This document shows, piece by piece, positions 52,938 through 62,539 of a stretch of DNA of 64,000 nucleotides; positions within the stretch are counted from its first letter, which is position 1; every line of letters begins with the position of its first letter. Below the pieces are notes generated by a model. It saw nothing but the letters and a program-made list of their open reading frames with translations. It was not told where the DNA came from and ran no database searches. The stretch comes from Brumimicrobium sp035497735 (GTDB taxonomy: Bacteria; Bacteroidota; Bacteroidia; Flavobacteriales_D; Crocinitomicaceae), in the NCBI GenBank assembly GCA_035497735.1, contig DATJCX010000071.1, positions 124,001-188,000 on the forward strand, given 5' to 3'. Position numbers and translations under genes: made by a program.

Positions 52938-53783
52938 ATGAAGACGATTATTGTGCCTACAGATTTTTCAGATACAGCGAAAAAAGCTCAAGATTTTGCG
53001 GTACAATCTGCAAAATTATTTGATTCCAAAATAACATTTTTACACTCTTTTGAGTTAGAGAAGTTCTATACCTCCGACTACATTGGCTATGAAAAAGACT
53101 TTGCCCACCAGATGGCAGTTTCAGCAGAAAAAAACTTAAACGAATTGAAGGATGAAGTGTTTAAGAATGAAAATGTATTAACAGAAACACTCTTGTCTTC
53201 TTATGGGATAACAGAGGCTATTAAAAGAGTGTCTGAAGAAAAAAAAGCAGATCTTATTATAATGGGAACACTGGGACAATCGGGAATTGGAGAACGAATT
53301 TGGGGAAGTAGAACCTCCGATGTTATCGGTCGAACAAAAACGCCAATCATGATCGTTCCTCATGAATATAGTTGGAAAAAACCTAGTAAGATATTGTTGT
53401 TAACCAATCATTTTGAGAAAAATCCAGGGATATTAAATTTTATATTTGAATTAGCTGGTTTGTATATGGCTGCAGTTGAGGTTGGAGTGTTTACAAATAT
53501 CGATAATGAAAAAGCAGAGAAATTACTTCAAAACGAAAGGGATATCGCTGAATACGCGGACTATTTGAAGGAAACCTATCATGAAATGAATATAAAGTAT
53601 ACGCATTTAAAGGGTGACGACTTTGAAGAAGTACTGCATGGATATGTTGAAGAAAATGAAATTGATATGCTAGTGATGGTTACCTATCAAGGTGGGTTTT
53701 GGAAACGACTTTTTAATCCAAGCTTGACAAAAAGAATGAGTTATCATACAGAAATACCATTGTTAGCAATTCCTAACGAATAG
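52938..53783 (+). CDS. Universal stress protein with two UspA domains (second copy)
   Basis: 281 residues, tandem paralogue of the protein encoded at 51.9 kb, alignable without gaps along the full length. It retains the ATP-binding GTLGQSGIGERIWGSRTS. Separate promoter expected because of the terminator between the genes. The second domain lacks the G-x9-G-S signature as in the first copy, so only the N-terminal domain is likely to bind ATP. Confidence 0.9.
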   Translation: MKTIIVPTDFSDTAKKAQDFAVQSAKLFDSKITFLHSFELEKFYTSDYIGYEKDFAHQMAVSAEKNLNELKDEVFKNENVLTETLLSSYGITEAIKRVSEEKKADLIIMGTLGQSGIGERIWGSRTSDVIGRTKTPIMIVPHEYSWKKPSKILLLTNHFEKNPGILNFIFELAGLYMAAVEVGVFTNIDNEKAEKLLQNERDIAEYADYLKETYHEMNIKYTHLKGDDFEEVLHGYVEENEIDMLVMVTYQGGFWKRLFNPSLTKRMSYHTEIPLLAIPNE

Positions 53784-53823
53784 AAAATGCTGACAGTGAT
53801 AATTTCTTTTGATTTTATAGTTC

Positions 53824-56106
53824 TTACTTCGCGTTGATTTTCACAATTAACTTGGCGTAAAACGACCTTCCCGGGTTTTCAATTCCGTAGTTTTTCAAAC
53901 GGGAAAGGTGATTGATGTATCTTTGGTTAAAAATATTTTTAACGCCTATCTGTAATTTTAAAGGAAGTTTTGTTCCGTAAGAAAGGCCAACACCTAAATC
54001 TACAACACTGTAATCTACCGATGCTTTCTCATAAGTTGAAACTTGGTTTTGAGGAAGGTAATAGTGATGCTGTAATACGATGTTGTCAACTTTAAACTTA
54101 CTCTTCATTTCTAGTTGAGCGATGATTGAATTCGACCATCTAGGCTGTGGAACAAATGAAAATTCATCTGTTTGTTGGGCAATCATTCTCAAGTAGGAGA
54201 AAGTGCTTTCTATATGAAGGAAATGTGCGAAGTGAGGGTGATAGTGAACGCCAATATCCGAACCAACTTGTAGAACAGGTTTTGTTGATTGTTGATATTG
54301 ATAAAGCTGTACATCATCAATTATTGAATCTTGCGCTTGGATATAAATGTAATCTTGAACTCCATTGATAAATGGATTAAATACAATCGATAAATGTTTT
54401 GCTGTATATTCATAAGCAACATCTAATTGTATTGCTTTCTCAGTTTTTAACTCTCTATTTCCCACTTCATATCTAAATGCTCCGTGATGCTCACCATCTG
54501 AAAGTAATTCAGAAAGATGAGGTATTCTGTAACCTGAAGTTGCATTAATTCTTAGAATATGTTCGCTTGTAATAGCATAGTTGCTACCGATAGAGAAATT
54601 TAATCCACCATAAGTCTGCGAGAAAGTCTCCTCAAACTTTTCATCTGTTGCAGACGAAACTATTCTTAAATCACCACGAAGTCCAGCTTGAAATCTCCAC
54701 TTGTCTTTGTTCCAGTTTAAGATGAAGTATGCCCCGTTGTCATATTGAGTGGCGTCAGGCAACAATCTTTCTTCTGCCTCTACATCGTTGTTTTGTTTTA
54801 GAATCATCCCTTGAATTCCATAGGATAGCGACAAATTGTTTTTTAACCTTGTATCGATATTGATTCTGTAAGGCAAATTATAGGTCTTTATCGCCATTTC
54901 TAGATGCTCTTCATGCTCATGGTCTTCTTCTTCTTCTTCTTCTTCCCCATGGTCGTGGTCATGTTCATCTGAAAACTCAGCAAGACTATTTATCGTGAAA
55001 CCTAAAGAAGCTTGTATGGTATGCTTTTTAAGTACGAATTTGTTCTCCCATGAAACAATATGGTCTCCTAAATTTTGTACATGGTCTGTTGGTATACGTT
55101 CTCTTTTGTCTGAAAGGAAAAATAGATCATCTAAATCTTCTGAATGTGCATGGCCAGGTATTCCTATTTTCGATTGAGAAAAATCGTATCGTAAAGTACT
55201 AATCCATACATTCTTGTGCCATCCTAAAGCAAGTTTTGCATTGATGTCTTGGTAACCTGAGTTGATAACGTATTGACCATTCCCAACTTGATAGTCAGCC
55301 GAATTTGAATAACGCGCACCAGCCAAGACTTTTAAGTTTTTTAAGCTACCGTTATAAAGCAAAGCGTTGGTAGTTCCCATTGTGTTTCTCTCAAATTGTG
55401 ACTGAACTTCGATGGTATGTTTTCCTTGTTGTTCAAATTTTTCATTAGAAAGATAAATTACTCCACCTAAGGCATCTGATCCATATTGTAAAGAGGCTGG
55501 ACCTTTTAAAACTTCTATTACGCCAATCCCTAATTCACTAACACCCATTCCGTGGTCACCTCCCCATTGCTGACCTTCTAAGCGTACACCATTCAGTAAA
55601 GTTAATATTCGAGCACCTTGTAAACCACGAATTACCGGTTTTGAAATTCCCAAACCTGTTGAAGAATTATAAACACCTGGTAAACTTTCTAACATGTGTC
55701 CCAAAGAAGTCTTTGGTATTTCATTGAGCTCTTCCATAGATTTTAACTCTACATGACTAACTGAATTACGTTTTAATTCGTTCTTTGAAGCGGTCACCTC
55801 TACCTCTTTCAAATCAAAATGTATCGATTTTAAAGTGATAACATTATCTTTGTTTTTTAGTAATACGCCTTCAAACGACTCAAAGCTATGTGCGGAAATC
55901 TGACATTTAACTTCCTGAGGAAATTCACCGATAATTTTGAAGTAACCATCAATGTCAGTTAAAGTTTGCGTGTTGTAGTCTACTAATCCAACCTTTGCTA
56001 AAGGGATTCCCTCCAATGTTTCTGAGTCAATTATTTGACCTGAAATCGATTGATTCCAAGCATATAGGCTACTAATTAAAGTTAAAATTAAAAGGGCTAT
56101 TCTCAT
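53824..56106 (-). CDS. TonB-dependent receptor, zinc-type (His-rich loop)
   Basis: 760 residues from ATG 56106 (MRIALLILTLISSLYA): signal peptide, then a CarboxypepD_reg-like domain (SISGQIIDSETLEGIPLAKVGL), plug (about 110-220, with VIRGLQGARI and GSDALGG) and an outer-membrane barrel ending in a K-x-N region. A His/Asp/Glu-rich extracellular segment at about residues 380-400 (HDHDHGEEEE... HEHEEH) resembles the metal-binding loops of ZnuD-type zinc receptors. TonB-powered outer-membrane import, probably of zinc; the metal is inference. A 15-bp palindrome lies 19 bases upstream. Confidence 0.88.
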   Translation of the reverse strand: MRIALLILTLISSLYAWNQSISGQIIDSETLEGIPLAKVGLVDYNTQTLTDIDGYFKIIGEFPQEVKCQISAHSFESFEGVLLKNKDNVITLKSIHFDLKEVEVTASKNELKRNSVSHVELKSMEELNEIPKTSLGHMLESLPGVYNSSTGLGISKPVIRGLQGARILTLLNGVRLEGQQWGGDHGMGVSELGIGVIEVLKGPASLQYGSDALGGVIYLSNEKFEQQGKHTIEVQSQFERNTMGTTNALLYNGSLKNLKVLAGARYSNSADYQVGNGQYVINSGYQDINAKLALGWHKNVWISTLRYDFSQSKIGIPGHAHSEDLDDLFFLSDKRERIPTDHVQNLGDHIVSWENKFVLKKHTIQASLGFTINSLAEFSDEHDHDHGEEEEEEEDHEHEEHLEMAIKTYNLPYRINIDTRLKNNLSLSYGIQGMILKQNNDVEAEERLLPDATQYDNGAYFILNWNKDKWRFQAGLRGDLRIVSSATDEKFEETFSQTYGGLNFSIGSNYAITSEHILRINATSGYRIPHLSELLSDGEHHGAFRYEVGNRELKTEKAIQLDVAYEYTAKHLSIVFNPFINGVQDYIYIQAQDSIIDDVQLYQYQQSTKPVLQVGSDIGVHYHPHFAHFLHIESTFSYLRMIAQQTDEFSFVPQPRWSNSIIAQLEMKSKFKVDNIVLQHHYYLPQNQVSTYEKASVDYSVVDLGVGLSYGTKLPLKLQIGVKNIFNQRYINHLSRLKNYGIENPGRSFYAKLIVKINAK

Positions 56107-56124
56107 CTTATAAATCATTACAAA

Positions 56125-56139
56125 TGCAACATTGTTGCA
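56125..56139. promoter_or_regulatory. Perfect 15-bp palindrome upstream of the TonB receptor
   Basis: TGCAACATTGTTGCA, 7-bp arms around one base, centred 26 bases before the receptor ATG and overlapping a TGCATTTG -7-like sequence. Likely operator of a metal-sensing repressor of the Fur/Zur type; no regulator gene nearby. Confidence 0.6.
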
Positions 56140-56269
56140 ATTATAATCATTTTATTTGTTTCACAAAGCATAATTCGAGAATTTTAACAAAAAAGAAATT
56201 CTTCTTCCAAAAAATTAGGTTCGAAAATAATACATATCTTTATATTTAGTTAATAATCTATTTAGAAGA

Positions 56270-56947
56270 ATGATATCAGAAGTTGACATTATATTACGCT
56301 TGGGGCTTGCTGCACTTTTTGGAAGTTTTATTGGATTAGAACGGGAGAGACAGTTTTGGGCTGCAGGTTTAAGAACACATATGATGGTGAGTGTCGGTGC
56401 TTGTTTGTTTATGATTGTTTCTAATTATGCAGCTTTTGAAGCTTTAAATTCTTCTACAGATCCAAGAATGCGGTTTGACCCAACAAGAATTGCAGCGCAA
56501 GTGGTAACGGGAATTGGTTTTATTGGCGCAGGAACAATTTTGTTTGTTCGTAAAGGTGTCGTTCGTGGATTAACGACTGCGGCCGGACTTTGGACGGTTT
56601 CTGCAATAGGTTTAGCAACAGGTGGTGGTATGTTTGTTGCTGCAGGGGCTACTACTGCAATTGCTTTAATTATTTTATGGTTGTTTAAACCGATTGAAAA
56701 CATGGTTTCTAAAAAACATAAATACAGGGAATTACGTGTCGTAACCAATGATAAGGTTGATAATAATGAACTGTATAAGTCTATTATGGAGATTCCTAGA
56801 ATGAAGGTTTACGAATTTACCTATAATAGAAACGAGGATGGATTTGTGTATATTATTCGATTTGAATTTTCAGAAGATTCGAAGTTAAAATTGGTTATAG
56901 ATGATATTAGAAAGAATCCTAATATTACAGAAATTGACCTAAGTTAA
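56270..56947 (+). CDS. MgtC/SapB family membrane protein
   Basis: 225 residues: four or five N-terminal transmembrane helices with the signatures LRLGLAALFGSFIGLERE, GLRTHMMVSVGA and GIGFIGAGTI, and a C-terminal cytoplasmic ACT-like domain (about 150-225). The conserved PTRIAAQVVTGIGF is the MgtC core. Family members help growth in low Mg2+ or in hosts; some are uncharacterised. It diverges from the TonB receptor. Confidence 0.9.
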   Translation: MISEVDIILRLGLAALFGSFIGLERERQFWAAGLRTHMMVSVGACLFMIVSNYAAFEALNSSTDPRMRFDPTRIAAQVVTGIGFIGAGTILFVRKGVVRGLTTAAGLWTVSAIGLATGGGMFVAAGATTAIALIILWLFKPIENMVSKKHKYRELRVVTNDKVDNNELYKSIMEIPRMKVYEFTYNRNEDGFVYIIRFEFSEDSKLKLVIDDIRKNPNITEIDLS

Positions 56948-57020
56948 TGAACCTCTACGTTTTGTAACATTCTTTAACAATAGAATTTTAATACTCTTAA
57001 ATAGTGTATAACTTATCGAC

Positions 57021-57028
57021 TAACTTTG
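57021..57028 (+). promoter_or_regulatory. -7 element of the NlpE-like/birA genes
   Basis: TAACTTTG, full match, 30 bases before the NlpE-like ATG. Confidence 0.55.
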
Positions 57029-57057
57029 TTAGATTGTAATAAAATATAATAATAATA

Positions 57058-57528
57058 ATGAAATTAAAATGGATGTTAGTTCTTATGATGGGAACTTTTT
57101 TATTTGCTTGTGATAGTGCTAAAGATGATTCGACAGAGCAAACAGAAGAAATTATTGATGATTCAACAGTGGAGGGAGATATTTCTCATGGTGACAATAG
57201 TCGTGTTTCTCTTGATTGGTCAGGAACGTATAAAGGACTTTTACCTTGTGCAGATTGTGAAGGTATTGAAGCCGAAGTTACATTAAATGAAGATGAAACT
57301 TTTCATTACAAGTATGTTTACTTAACGTCAAAGGAGGATCAAGTTGTTTTTGAAGAGTCAGGAAAGTTTGAATGGGATGCAGCTGGTTCTAAAATCACGC
57401 TTACATTTGAGTCTGAGCTTGCTAAGCCTCAATATAGAGTTGGTGAAAATCATTTGTTAATGTTGGGTGAAGCAGGAGAAATCATTGAAGGTTCACTAGC
57501 AGATGCTTATGTTTTAAATAAGCAATAA
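57058..57528 (+). CDS. NlpE-like lipoprotein (copper-resistance NlpE N-terminal domain)
   Basis: 156 residues with lipobox Cys18 and an acidic linker. The NlpE core carries the motif WSGTYKGLLPCADCEGI with Cys64 and Cys67, a redox or metal-type CxxC pair, followed by a small beta barrel. In E. coli NlpE signals envelope or copper stress to Cpx; this shorter form has only the N-terminal domain. Its stop is 20 bases from birA. Confidence 0.88.
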   Translation: MKLKWMLVLMMGTFLFACDSAKDDSTEQTEEIIDDSTVEGDISHGDNSRVSLDWSGTYKGLLPCADCEGIEAEVTLNEDETFHYKYVYLTSKEDQVVFEESGKFEWDAAGSKITLTFESELAKPQYRVGENHLLMLGEAGEIIEGSLADAYVLNKQ

Positions 57529-57548
57529 TTTTTAAATAAAGCTTAAGA

Positions 57549-58280
57549 ATGTCAGTTCCGTTTGTAGGACAGAAAATAATTCATTTAGAAAGTGTGGAAA
57601 GTACAAATCCATACCTTCTAAATGAATTTAAAAACGGAAGAGTTTCTTCTGGAACTGTCCTACATGCTGATATTCAAAAAAAAGGTAGGGGACAAAGAAT
57701 GAAAGAATGGCATTCAGAGCCATTCGCTAATTTGATGCTAAGCATTGCGGCCGACCTAAATCTTTGGAAAATACAAAACATTATTTCACTTAATCACATT
57801 GTTGCAGTTTCAATTCAGGAGTTTTTAAAAAGGTATGTGAATGATGTGAAGGTAAAGTGGCCAAATGATATCATGGTCAATGACAAAAAGATGGTGGGTA
57901 TTCTAATTGAAAATCAACTGTCATCTTCGCAAAGAAGGTCTGTTATCGGAATTGGTGTAAATATTAATCAACAGGAATTTAACGCACCGAGAGCTACTTC
58001 ATTATCATTGGAAACCGGAAAATTCTTTAAAATTCAAGAATTGATATTTGAATTGATTGCAGTTCTAAATAAAAACCTAAACGACTTTCAACAAAAAGGA
58101 GAAGCGTACTACTTTCAGTTGTTCAATGAAAACTTATGGAAGCTGAATGAAACTCATCCCTTTATTATTGACGATAAAACAATTGAAGGACAAATCGTTT
58201 CCTCTGACCTAGAGGGGCAACTTCAAGTGAGTTTGAATGGAGAAATCGTAGATTTTTCTAATGGCCAAGTGAAATATTAA
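57549..58280 (+). CDS. birA: Biotin--[acetyl-CoA-carboxylase] ligase (BirA, no repressor domain)
   Basis: 243 residues, catalytic core only. Signature STNPYLLNEF, biotin/ATP loop KKGRGQRMKEWHSEP (variant of GRGRxGRxW), KWPNDIMVNDKKMVGILIE. The family's N-terminal DNA-binding domain is absent, so it is a class I ligase. It biotinylates acetyl-CoA carboxylase subunits, feeding fatty-acid synthesis (fabI nearby at 35 kb). Overlaps the convergent small gene by 4 bases. Confidence 0.94.
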   Translation: MSVPFVGQKIIHLESVESTNPYLLNEFKNGRVSSGTVLHADIQKKGRGQRMKEWHSEPFANLMLSIAADLNLWKIQNIISLNHIVAVSIQEFLKRYVNDVKVKWPNDIMVNDKKMVGILIENQLSSSQRRSVIGIGVNINQQEFNAPRATSLSLETGKFFKIQELIFELIAVLNKNLNDFQQKGEAYYFQLFNENLWKLNETHPFIIDDKTIEGQIVSSDLEGQLQVSLNGEIVDFSNGQVKY

Positions 58281-58534
58281 TTGCCTGCTTTATTTTCAAA
58301 ATCATTCTTCAATCTATCCATGCGTTGTTCTAATAGCCTAACACTATCTCTCGAAACTTCAAGTTCTAGTTGAATCAATCGTAAGAATCCATCAGTAGCT
58401 TCATATTTCACCTCTACATCTTCATATTCATCGCGAAGTTGTTTGTTGTAATTCATGAGATAAACTATCCATATAATCAGAACTACGCTTAGAATTCCTA
58501 AAGAATTAACTAAAATCTTTGTATTTACATTCAT
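58277..58534 (-). CDS. Small membrane-anchored coiled-coil protein
   Basis: 85 residues: one N-terminal transmembrane helix (about 8-28) followed by a helical region with coiled-coil pattern (LRLIQLELEVSRDSVRLLEQRMDRLKNDFE, here described in parts). No family recognised. It follows the acs stop by 2 bases upstream in the same direction, so the two are co-transcribed; its stop overlaps convergent birA. Confidence 0.65.
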   Translation of the reverse strand: MNVNTKILVNSLGILSVVLIIWIVYLMNYNKQLRDEYEDVEVKYEATDGFLRLIQLELEVSRDSVRLLEQRMDRLKNDFENKAGN

Positions 58535-58536
58535 TT

Positions 58537-60441
58537 TTAATCTTTTTTAGAATCAATGATTGCCTGAATAGCTTCAGGATTTATCAAAGTTGATGTATCT
58601 CCTAAATCTGTCGTTTGGTTATTTGCAATTTTACGTAAAATTCTTCGCATAATCTTTCCAGACCTTGTTTTTGGCAAACTTTTAACGAATTGTACTTTGG
58701 TTAATTTAGCAATTGGACCTATTTCACTTGAGATAGCTTCGTTGATTTCTCGTTTTAATTCCTCCTCTTTATCTACACTTATTGCCTTTTTTAAGGTGAT
58801 AAAAGCATAGAGTGCATTTCCTTTTACTTCATGCGGATAGCCAACTATTGCCGATTCTGATGCAAGTGGATGTTGATTAATTGTATTTTCTATCGGTGCT
58901 GTACCAAGATTGTGACCAGCTACGATTACAACGTCATCAACTCTTCCTGTAATTCTATAATATCCTGCAGGATCTCTGTAGGCAGCATCTCCGGAAAAAT
59001 AATAGCCTGGATAAGTTGTGAAATAAGTATCGCGATATCTCTGGTGGTCATTCCAAACCGTACGGGCGATACCAGGCCAAGGTGTTTTGATGCAAAGATT
59101 TCCTTCAACGAGTGGGCCTTCTTGTTCAACGCCTTCTGCATTCATAAGTGCTGGTTGAATTCCAAGTAATGGGAAGGTTGCAAAAGTTGCTTTAGTTGGT
59201 GTAGAAAATGGGATAGGAGAGATTAAAATTCCTCCAGTTTCTGTTTGCCACCAAGTATCTACAATAGGACAACGCTCCTTACCAATATTTCTATGGTACC
59301 AATTCCATGCTTCTTCATTAATAGGCTCTCCAACGGTTCCTAATACCCTTAGAGAAGAAAGATCGTGCTTCTCAACCATTGCGATATCTTGTTTTAAGAT
59401 CGAACGAATTGCTGTGGGTGCTGTATAAAACTGAGTTACTTTATGTCTTTCAATGACATCAAAAAATCTATCATGATCGGGATAGGATGGTATTCCTTCG
59501 AAAATAATAGTGGTCGCACCATTTAATAAGGGACCGTATAAAATGTAGGAATGTCCTGTCACCCAACCAATATCAGCTGTACACCAAAATACATCTTTTG
59601 GTTGATATTGGAAAACATTCATAAAAGTATGTGCTGTATACACCATGTACCCAGCTGTCGTATGTACCATTCCTTTTGGCGTACCTGTAGAACCTGAAGT
59701 ATATAATATGTACAAGGGATCTTCCGATTCCATAACTTCTGGTTCACAAAACACATCCGCTTTTTCTGTTAAATCTTCAAGGTATTCATCCCTTCCCGCA
59801 AGCATTTGGATTTCGTTGTTTGTTCTTTTAACAACAAGAACATTTTTTACAGTTGGACATTCCTCTAGGGCTTTATCCATGATAGTCTTTAGATTCAATT
59901 GTTTTTCTCCTCGGTATGATCCATCGGAAGCAACGACAATTTTACAAGCTGCATCATTCACTCTTGACGCAATGGCCTTGGAAGAATATCCTGCGAAAAT
60001 AACAGAGTGAATTGCACCAATACGTGCACAAGCAAGCATGGTATATGCCAATTCTGGTATCATTGGTAGGTAAATACAAACGCGATCACCTTTTTGAATT
60101 CCTTTTTGTCTTAAAACATTTCCAATCTTATTTACTTCTTCTGACAGCTGGTTAAAACTAATGTTTTTTGCTCCTTCATCAGGATTGTTAGGTTCAAAAA
60201 TAATTGCGGTTTTCTCCCCATTTTCTTTCAAATGTCGATCGATACAGTTTTCTGTAATATTTAATTGTCCGCCTTCAAACCATTTGACATTTGTATCTGT
60301 AAAACTTCCTGTTAAAACAGTGTCCCATTTCTTCTTCCATACAAAATCACTTGCTATATCCGCCCAAAATTGATCCGGTTTTTCTGTTGCGAATTTATGG
60401 TACTCAAAGTATTCTGCCAGATTCTTTACGATATATTTCAT
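58537..60441 (-). CDS. acs: Acetyl-CoA synthetase
   Basis: 634 residues of the ANL superfamily. ATP loop YTSGSTGTPKGMVHT, WWQTETGG in the adenylation core, and the C-terminal acetylation/catalytic Lys in KTRSGKIMRR. Activates acetate (via acetyl-AMP) to acetyl-CoA. Slightly shorter than the 650-residue average. A 2-base gap separates it from the small coiled-coil gene downstream. The start is supported by KNLAEYFEYHKFATEKPDQFW matching family N-termini only loosely. Confidence 0.93.
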   Translation of the reverse strand: MKYIVKNLAEYFEYHKFATEKPDQFWADIASDFVWKKKWDTVLTGSFTDTNVKWFEGGQLNITENCIDRHLKENGEKTAIIFEPNNPDEGAKNISFNQLSEEVNKIGNVLRQKGIQKGDRVCIYLPMIPELAYTMLACARIGAIHSVIFAGYSSKAIASRVNDAACKIVVASDGSYRGEKQLNLKTIMDKALEECPTVKNVLVVKRTNNEIQMLAGRDEYLEDLTEKADVFCEPEVMESEDPLYILYTSGSTGTPKGMVHTTAGYMVYTAHTFMNVFQYQPKDVFWCTADIGWVTGHSYILYGPLLNGATTIIFEGIPSYPDHDRFFDVIERHKVTQFYTAPTAIRSILKQDIAMVEKHDLSSLRVLGTVGEPINEEAWNWYHRNIGKERCPIVDTWWQTETGGILISPIPFSTPTKATFATFPLLGIQPALMNAEGVEQEGPLVEGNLCIKTPWPGIARTVWNDHQRYRDTYFTTYPGYYFSGDAAYRDPAGYYRITGRVDDVVIVAGHNLGTAPIENTINQHPLASESAIVGYPHEVKGNALYAFITLKKAISVDKEEELKREINEAISSEIGPIAKLTKVQFVKSLPKTRSGKIMRRILRKIANNQTTDLGDTSTLINPEAIQAIIDSKKD

Positions 60442-60508
60442 GGTTGCTTTGTTTTAATTAATTTTAAGATTGCAATTAAACAGGTTAATTTTATTACAAG
60501 TTAGTAAT

Positions 60509-61153
60509 ATGAAAGAAGTTATTCAAGAAATTGAGCAGGAGATTTTAAAGAAATTTAAAAATGAAGCTACAGGACACGATTGGTATCACATTGACCGTGT
60601 AAGAAAAAATGCATTAAAAATTCATGAAAAGGAAGGAGGAGATAGCTTAGTAGTTGAACTCGCTGCTTTGTTGCATGATATTTCGGACCATAAGTTCAAT
60701 GGTGGTGATTTTGATTTAGGTGCTTCTATTGCTAAAGAAATGATGGTTAAGTACGGAGTAGATGAATCAACTATAGACGCGGTTACTTATATCGTTAAGA
60801 ACGTCTCCTACAAAGGAAGTGGTGTTGCAGACACAATGGAAAGTTTGGAAGGTAGAATTGTTCAAGATGCAGATCGCCTAGATGCAATAGGTGCTATTGG
60901 AATTGCGAGAACATTCGCTTATGGAGGAAGTGTTGGTAGTCCAATTTACGACCCTGAAATTCTGCCGAAGACAAATCAAACTAAAGAAAGTTATGTAAAA
61001 GATCGTTCGCATACGGTTAATCACTTTTATGAAAAACTTTTACTCTTAAAGGATAGGATGCACACAGATACAGCGAAGAAAATGGCTATGGAACGAACAC
61101 AGTTTATGGAAGACTTTCTGTTGCAATTCTATAAAGAGTGGAAGGTTGAATAA
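60509..61153 (+). CDS. HD-domain phosphohydrolase
   Basis: 214 residues from ATG 60509 (MKEVIQEIEQEI); a TTG 13 codons upstream is not used in family members I recall. HD motifs: GHDWYHIDRV, ALLHDISDHKF (His-Asp pair), DADRLDAIGAIGIAR. It is metal dependent and cytoplasmic with unknown phosphate substrate. Terminator follows 17 bases after the stop. Confidence 0.87.
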   Translation: MKEVIQEIEQEILKKFKNEATGHDWYHIDRVRKNALKIHEKEGGDSLVVELAALLHDISDHKFNGGDFDLGASIAKEMMVKYGVDESTIDAVTYIVKNVSYKGSGVADTMESLEGRIVQDADRLDAIGAIGIARTFAYGGSVGSPIYDPEILPKTNQTKESYVKDRSHTVNHFYEKLLLLKDRMHTDTAKKMAMERTQFMEDFLLQFYKEWKVE

Positions 61154-61169
61154 AGAAATACAGCATAAA

Positions 61170-61194
61170 AAAACGCCTCACAAGGAGGCGTTTT
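61170..61194. terminator. Terminator between HD gene and ompA-like gene
   Basis: 10-bp inverted repeat (61170-61179 with 61185-61194), A-run on the left and T-run on the right, serving both converging genes. Confidence 0.85.
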
Positions 61195-61223
61195 CTAGTA
61201 TTAACTTAAATTTAAGTTATGGA

Positions 61224-62408
61224 TTAAAGCGCTCTGAAAGATACTCTTCTATTCTTAGCATCTTTTAAATTCTCATCATCTTCACTATCAATAAATGGAG
61301 CAGAGATTGAACTTTTCGCATCGTTTACAAAAATACGTTTCTCATCCACTCCTCTTTCTCCTAATAACGTTCTTGTGTATTCAGCTCTTCTGATTGAAAG
61401 TATTTTGTCTTCTGGACTTTGTGCTTCCTCACTATCAGTGTGACCCGTAATTTCAAGTTTCATACTTGGATTATCTGTCATTAACTTAACAAGTGCTTCT
61501 AAAGTCTTTTCTCCTTCAATTCTAACATCGTAACGACCTGCTGCGTAGAAAATGTTGTATTGCTCAACTTGTTCTTTAGCAGACATGTTCGCATTGATTT
61601 CAGCTGAACGTTGGTAAACAGTTAAAGTTTCAAACTTAGCTTCGTCACCATATTGACAGTTACAGTCTTCGTCTGGACCTAATAATTCTACAGAAACATC
61701 ATCGATGTAATAGTATGCAGCAATGATTTGTTGTCCTTTAGCATCTTTTGGTTTACGAACTCTTTCAGTTTTTATACCGTCTTCATTTGTGAAGTTACCG
61801 ATAGTCATGTATTTCTCACCACCTTTAGCAACGTACTCACCACAAATTAAGTCCCAACCGTACATTCCGTTGAAGATAACTTGATTTGGATGCTCGATAT
61901 GTGTTTCATCTGTAATGATCGCAGGTTGTCTATCTGTTCCGCCTAACGGTTTCTTAGAGAAGTAAGCACCTGTTCTATTAGAAGCGTACTTTGAAAGTTC
62001 TGAAAGCGAAATATAGAATTGAACTCTGTAACGCATCCCCTTCTTCATTGGTGAAGAAAGTTGTGTTTGTAAGTAGGTTCTATTTTCTTTCTCTCTGTAT
62101 GAGTAAGCAACAATCCCTGCGTAGTTGATACCCGTTTTTGGATCTTCACTACCGTAAATATTGTCTGGCGTCATAACGCTTTCTTCTTTTGCTTCTGCTG
62201 AATATAAGTCAGCTCTCGCTCCAGTTGCAGAAACCCAACCATTTGCTTTTTCAATATCTCCTACACGACGGATTTTTTTATTCTGTGCATTTTCAAAACT
62301 TGGGTTATCAATTAAGTTTTCACCATCCTGCGCCAATACTCCAAATGAGATCATCGCTAAAGGTAGGGTGAAAATTAGTTTTCCTAAAAGATTTTTTTTC
62401 AATTTCAT
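61224..62408 (-). CDS. OmpA-family outer-membrane protein
   Basis: 394 residues: signal peptide (ending VLAQ), a beta-rich N-terminal region of about 240 residues that begins NLIDNPSFEN and resembles carbohydrate-binding-like domains, a Cys-rich short link (DCNCQYG), and a C-terminal OmpA peptidoglycan-binding domain with LEITGHTDS and RRAEYTRTLL. Anchors outer membrane to peptidoglycan. The T9SS or gliding-linked homologues in Bacteroidota exist, but a specific one was not identified. Confidence 0.88.
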   Translation of the reverse strand: MKLKKNLLGKLIFTLPLAMISFGVLAQDGENLIDNPSFENAQNKKIRRVGDIEKANGWVSATGARADLYSAEAKEESVMTPDNIYGSEDPKTGINYAGIVAYSYREKENRTYLQTQLSSPMKKGMRYRVQFYISLSELSKYASNRTGAYFSKKPLGGTDRQPAIITDETHIEHPNQVIFNGMYGWDLICGEYVAKGGEKYMTIGNFTNEDGIKTERVRKPKDAKGQQIIAAYYYIDDVSVELLGPDEDCNCQYGDEAKFETLTVYQRSAEINANMSAKEQVEQYNIFYAAGRYDVRIEGEKTLEALVKLMTDNPSMKLEITGHTDSEEAQSPEDKILSIRRAEYTRTLLGERGVDEKRIFVNDAKSSISAPFIDSEDDENLKDAKNRRVSFRAL

Positions 62409-62539
62409 AGTTTTACAGTTTTGTATGTATTCAAAAAATTAATTTTGTTCAACCTTTAAAATTTAGAATTTTCACTTTTGTGATTTACTTTTAAAACTTC
62501 AATCTTTCTATAAATAAAAACCCTTCAATTTTTCTTACA

